Shown one piece after another: positions 62,101 through 64,000 of a stretch of 64,000 nucleotides of DNA. Made by a program: the position numbers and the translations under genes. Every line of letters begins with the position of its first letter. The stretch's first letter is position 1. This DNA is from Deuterostichococcus epilithicus (Eukaryota > Chlorophyta > Trebouxiophyceae > Prasiolales > Stichococcaceae). Where the stretch lies: NCBI GenBank assembly GCA_033439295.1, contig JAVTLE010000015.1:2542001-2606000 (forward strand), in the 5' to 3' direction. The notes beneath the pieces are model-generated. The model made no database searches, was not told where the DNA came from, and saw only the letters and a program-made list of their open reading frames with translations.

Positions 62101-64000
62101 TGAACTCGGTGACGAGCATGGTGGCGCCCTCCGCGACGCACGCCCCCTGGAACTGCACCACATTGGACGCCCTGCGGGGCAGGATGGTGCCAGTGCTCAG
62201 GGTTGAGGCTCTGGAAAACGACTCGCAGCTGGCAGCCGCCGTCACTGGCGGCACGGAGGTCTGCCACGAAAGTGGGACGTGGCAGTCTGCTGTCAAAAGA
62301 CTGCCTGCTCGTTCTGGCAGCGGCCCTGTGCTGCAGCCGGCACAGCGACAGCCAGTAATGCGAGCAGGGCAGTGTGTGGTGGACGGGCATGGTGACGTGC
62401 ATCGACAACAGGCTCGTTGCAGCCGCTGAGACCAAGGCACCCCGGATGGGATGGCGTGCGCACCGGCAGCTGCGCAGGATGGCCACCTCACGGCAGAACT
62501 TGGCCTGTGCCGCTGGGTCCTGCTGCCCGCTGAGCATCTTGACCGCCACCGTCTGCACGCCGCCCAGCACCGCCTTGTACACCTGCACCCGAAAGCAGAG
62601 AGGTGAATTCAACAAATTACAGGGTCCGCTTCGTGCTGGAGCTGCTTGTCTTCGTCCGCCGCCGGGCAGCACCTCCTCTTACACCCCTGCAGGCGGGGAA
62701 GGTGGGATTCTGCCAGTGGTGGTTCGGACTGCAGGACAACCCCTTCAGCCCCTCGAGTTTTCACGGCGCCCAGCACCGCCACGCGCACCTGCCGCCGTGC
62801 AAGGGAGGGTTCAATAGAGGGTTCACCAGCGTCCGGCAAGATGTGAAGCAGAGATATGGAAAAGTTGGATACTGCTCAGGTCTGTGTTCAACAACTCGTC
62901 GGACACTGCAGGCAAGGAGACAGGTCAGAGGCAACAAAGCTCCTCACAGGCTGGGTGCACTCTGAGCAGGCGTGGTCATGCGGTGGCATGTCACACTACT
63001 GGGGCAGATCGCAGCAGCACCACGGGTGTTGCTGCTGCGTTGTGAGCCGTGAGCTTCGCAACGGCAATGCACATACCTGGTCGCATGGACCACATCACAC
63101 TGGAGATTCCTGAGCTGGCGGCCACATGCGGCAGCTTTGCGCAGCTGGCAATTAAAATAGCCTGGAATACCAACTGACTGCGCCAAGCTGCGGCGTGTGC
63201 ACGCCTTGCAATGTGCTGAGATCTTACATGTTTCTGTGACTTCTCCGGAAAGCCGGAAAGCCGGCAGCCAGGCTGCCTGCCTACCTTAGGAACTATGTAT
63301 CGAGCCAAGCCGAGTGGGCAGAGCACGGCAGGCAGCCGCGTGGCGCAGCGCCGCGCCGGCTGGGTCCTTGACCCCGACCGCTTTGGCTTGGCTCAGGACC
63401 GCTCAGTCCCAGAGGTGCCTTGAGAGGGCCAGGCGACAGTCGATTCTTTGGGGTGTACCCACCTGGCCAAAGGCGCCGCTGCCGATCTCCCACTTGCGGC
63501 CGTCAGGGCGCAGGCAGATGCGGATGTCTTCGGGGCGCAGCTCCCAATCGGAGAAGGGCACTCGCGGCAGTTCCACCGCGCCGCCGGCGGCGCCCTCCGC
63601 CGCATCCAATTCCGGCTCGCTGTTGGCGCCGGCACTGCAGGGTGGGTCCTGAAGTTCTTCAGCGCCCGGATGGTTTTACTCGGCTAACTGACAAGCCCAC
63701 CGGACATGCAGCTTGCTGGAGCTGACACCACCCCATGCGCACACCCTTCACTTGCGAGGTTGCTCTCGGTACGAGGCGGCGGCTGGACTGTGGGCATGCG
63801 CGGTGGCCATGTCAGCTGAGTGTGTGGCACCATACTTCTCATGTCCAAGGCGACTGCCCAAATTCAGCACACCTGCGGAACAGGTTATCCATGTCGATGT
63901 CGATGCCTGTCGCCGCGATATTGAGCGGCGGGAAGACGAGACCGCGACCGCCGCTGCTGAACGGCGTCTCATCGCCGCTGTTGCGGCCACTGCCGCCGCT
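59104..64000 (-). CDS. TKL-family (Raf-like) protein kinase, 5' end beyond window
   Basis: A Ser/Thr or dual-specificity kinase of the plant/algal TKL group. Exons, 5' to 3': 63873-64000 (partial), 63463-63634, 62464-62582, 62096-62171, 61445-61509, 61078-61156, 60810-60883, 60466-60556, 60178-60254 and 59104-59833, all joined in phase. The motifs are Gly loop IGSGAFGQVY, VAVKMLS (catalytic Lys), MLVTEFMEGGDLWRIM hinge, IVHFDLKSQNILL (HFD instead of HRD), IADVGLARIL (DVG instead of DFG), GTFAWAAPELLLG, DIFSFGVVLWEIVTGERPL and CMHADPTERPSAKDI. Metal-binding Asn and Asp are present, so activity is plausible. A tail of about 200 residues, rich in Gly/Ala/Ser, ends GRMASPFAK with TAG at 59104. 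One undetermined base lies near 59482. The region before the kinase domain is only partly seen. Some introns hold degraded exon copies. Confidence 0.92.
61716..62113 (-). repeat. Tandem echoes of kinase exon end and donor
   Basis: The end of exon 62096-62171 plus its intron start (plus strand: ggggaccccgatcagctgtg ... ggcacctccatgaac, 62060-62107) recurs. Copies are at about 61843-61875 (ggggaccccgatcagccgtg), 61777-61823 (ggggaccccgatgagtat ... cgcccatgaac) and 61730-61760 (ggggacgcaggagggggg ... cccatgg). Spacing is irregular; all are in the intron downstream of the exon in transcription order. Confidence 0.65.
62735..62825 (-). repeat. Echo of the start of kinase exon 62464-62582
   Basis: The minus strand reads RQVRVAVLGAVKT, against QVYKAVLGGVQTV at the real exon start, including the aggtg acceptor context. 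It lies in the intron upstream of the real exon in transcription order. Confidence 0.6.

Noticed and set aside
59104-64000. Kinase as a dead pseudokinase
   Set aside because: Catalytic Lys, HFD Asp, metal-binding Asn and the Asp of DVG are all present; only spine residues differ.

Overview
This window is nuclear DNA of a eukaryote, most likely a green alga (chlorophyte, possibly Trebouxiophyceae). The evidence is that all recognisable proteins are split into many short GC-rich exons by GT-AG (and several GC-AG) introns; the proteins are alanine- and glycine-rich; plant/algal-type telomere units (TTTAGGG) lie inside introns; TGTAA-like polyadenylation signals occur; and the gene set looks algal (bacterial-type organellar alanyl-tRNA synthetase, Rab11/RabA GTPase, HFD-type TKL kinase, U-box and F-box proteins). 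Species cannot be named from sequence alone.

Layout. 1-1098 (+): the 3' end of a leucine-rich-repeat (LRR) gene. 1.1-4.8 kb: no confident gene, with two AT-rich islands. 4.8-6.0 kb (-): traces of an armadillo-like protein. 6299-19870 (-): a very large TARBP1/Trm3-type tRNA ribose methyltransferase gene. 21721-26225 (-) and 28306-33567 (-): two F-box/LRR genes, with a frameshifted inverted paralogue fragment between them (26.8-27.6 kb, +). 34577-44418 (+): an 18-exon alanyl-tRNA synthetase, rebuilt exon by exon to 924 aa. 44.8-45.6 kb (+): a small unknown gene. 46103-48999 (+): a 6-exon Rab11-like GTPase. 49.9-53.9 kb (-): a secreted cysteine-rich protein and a frameshifted paralogue of it. 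54260-56.76 kb (-): a U-box ubiquitin ligase. 59104-64000 (-): a TKL-family kinase whose N-terminus lies beyond the right edge.

The most unusual signal is shared by at least four unrelated genes. Introns carry degraded tandem copies ('echoes') of the neighbouring exon, often still in frame and still flanked by splice-like AG/GT. In the alanyl-tRNA synthetase gene at least a dozen such copies sit beside about ten of the 18 exons. Others occur in the Rab, kinase and F-box/LRR genes. This looks like a gene architecture shaped by repeated local duplication of exon segments, which is one proposed way to gain introns. It coincides with unusually frequent GC donors and with telomere-like sequence inside introns, once inside an echo.

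The genes do not form a pathway. Themes are translation/tRNA biology (AlaRS, TARBP1), ubiquitin ligases (F-box, U-box), signalling (kinase) and membrane traffic (Rab). All exon borders were derived by hand from reading frame, splice consensus and family alignment from memory; no search was run.
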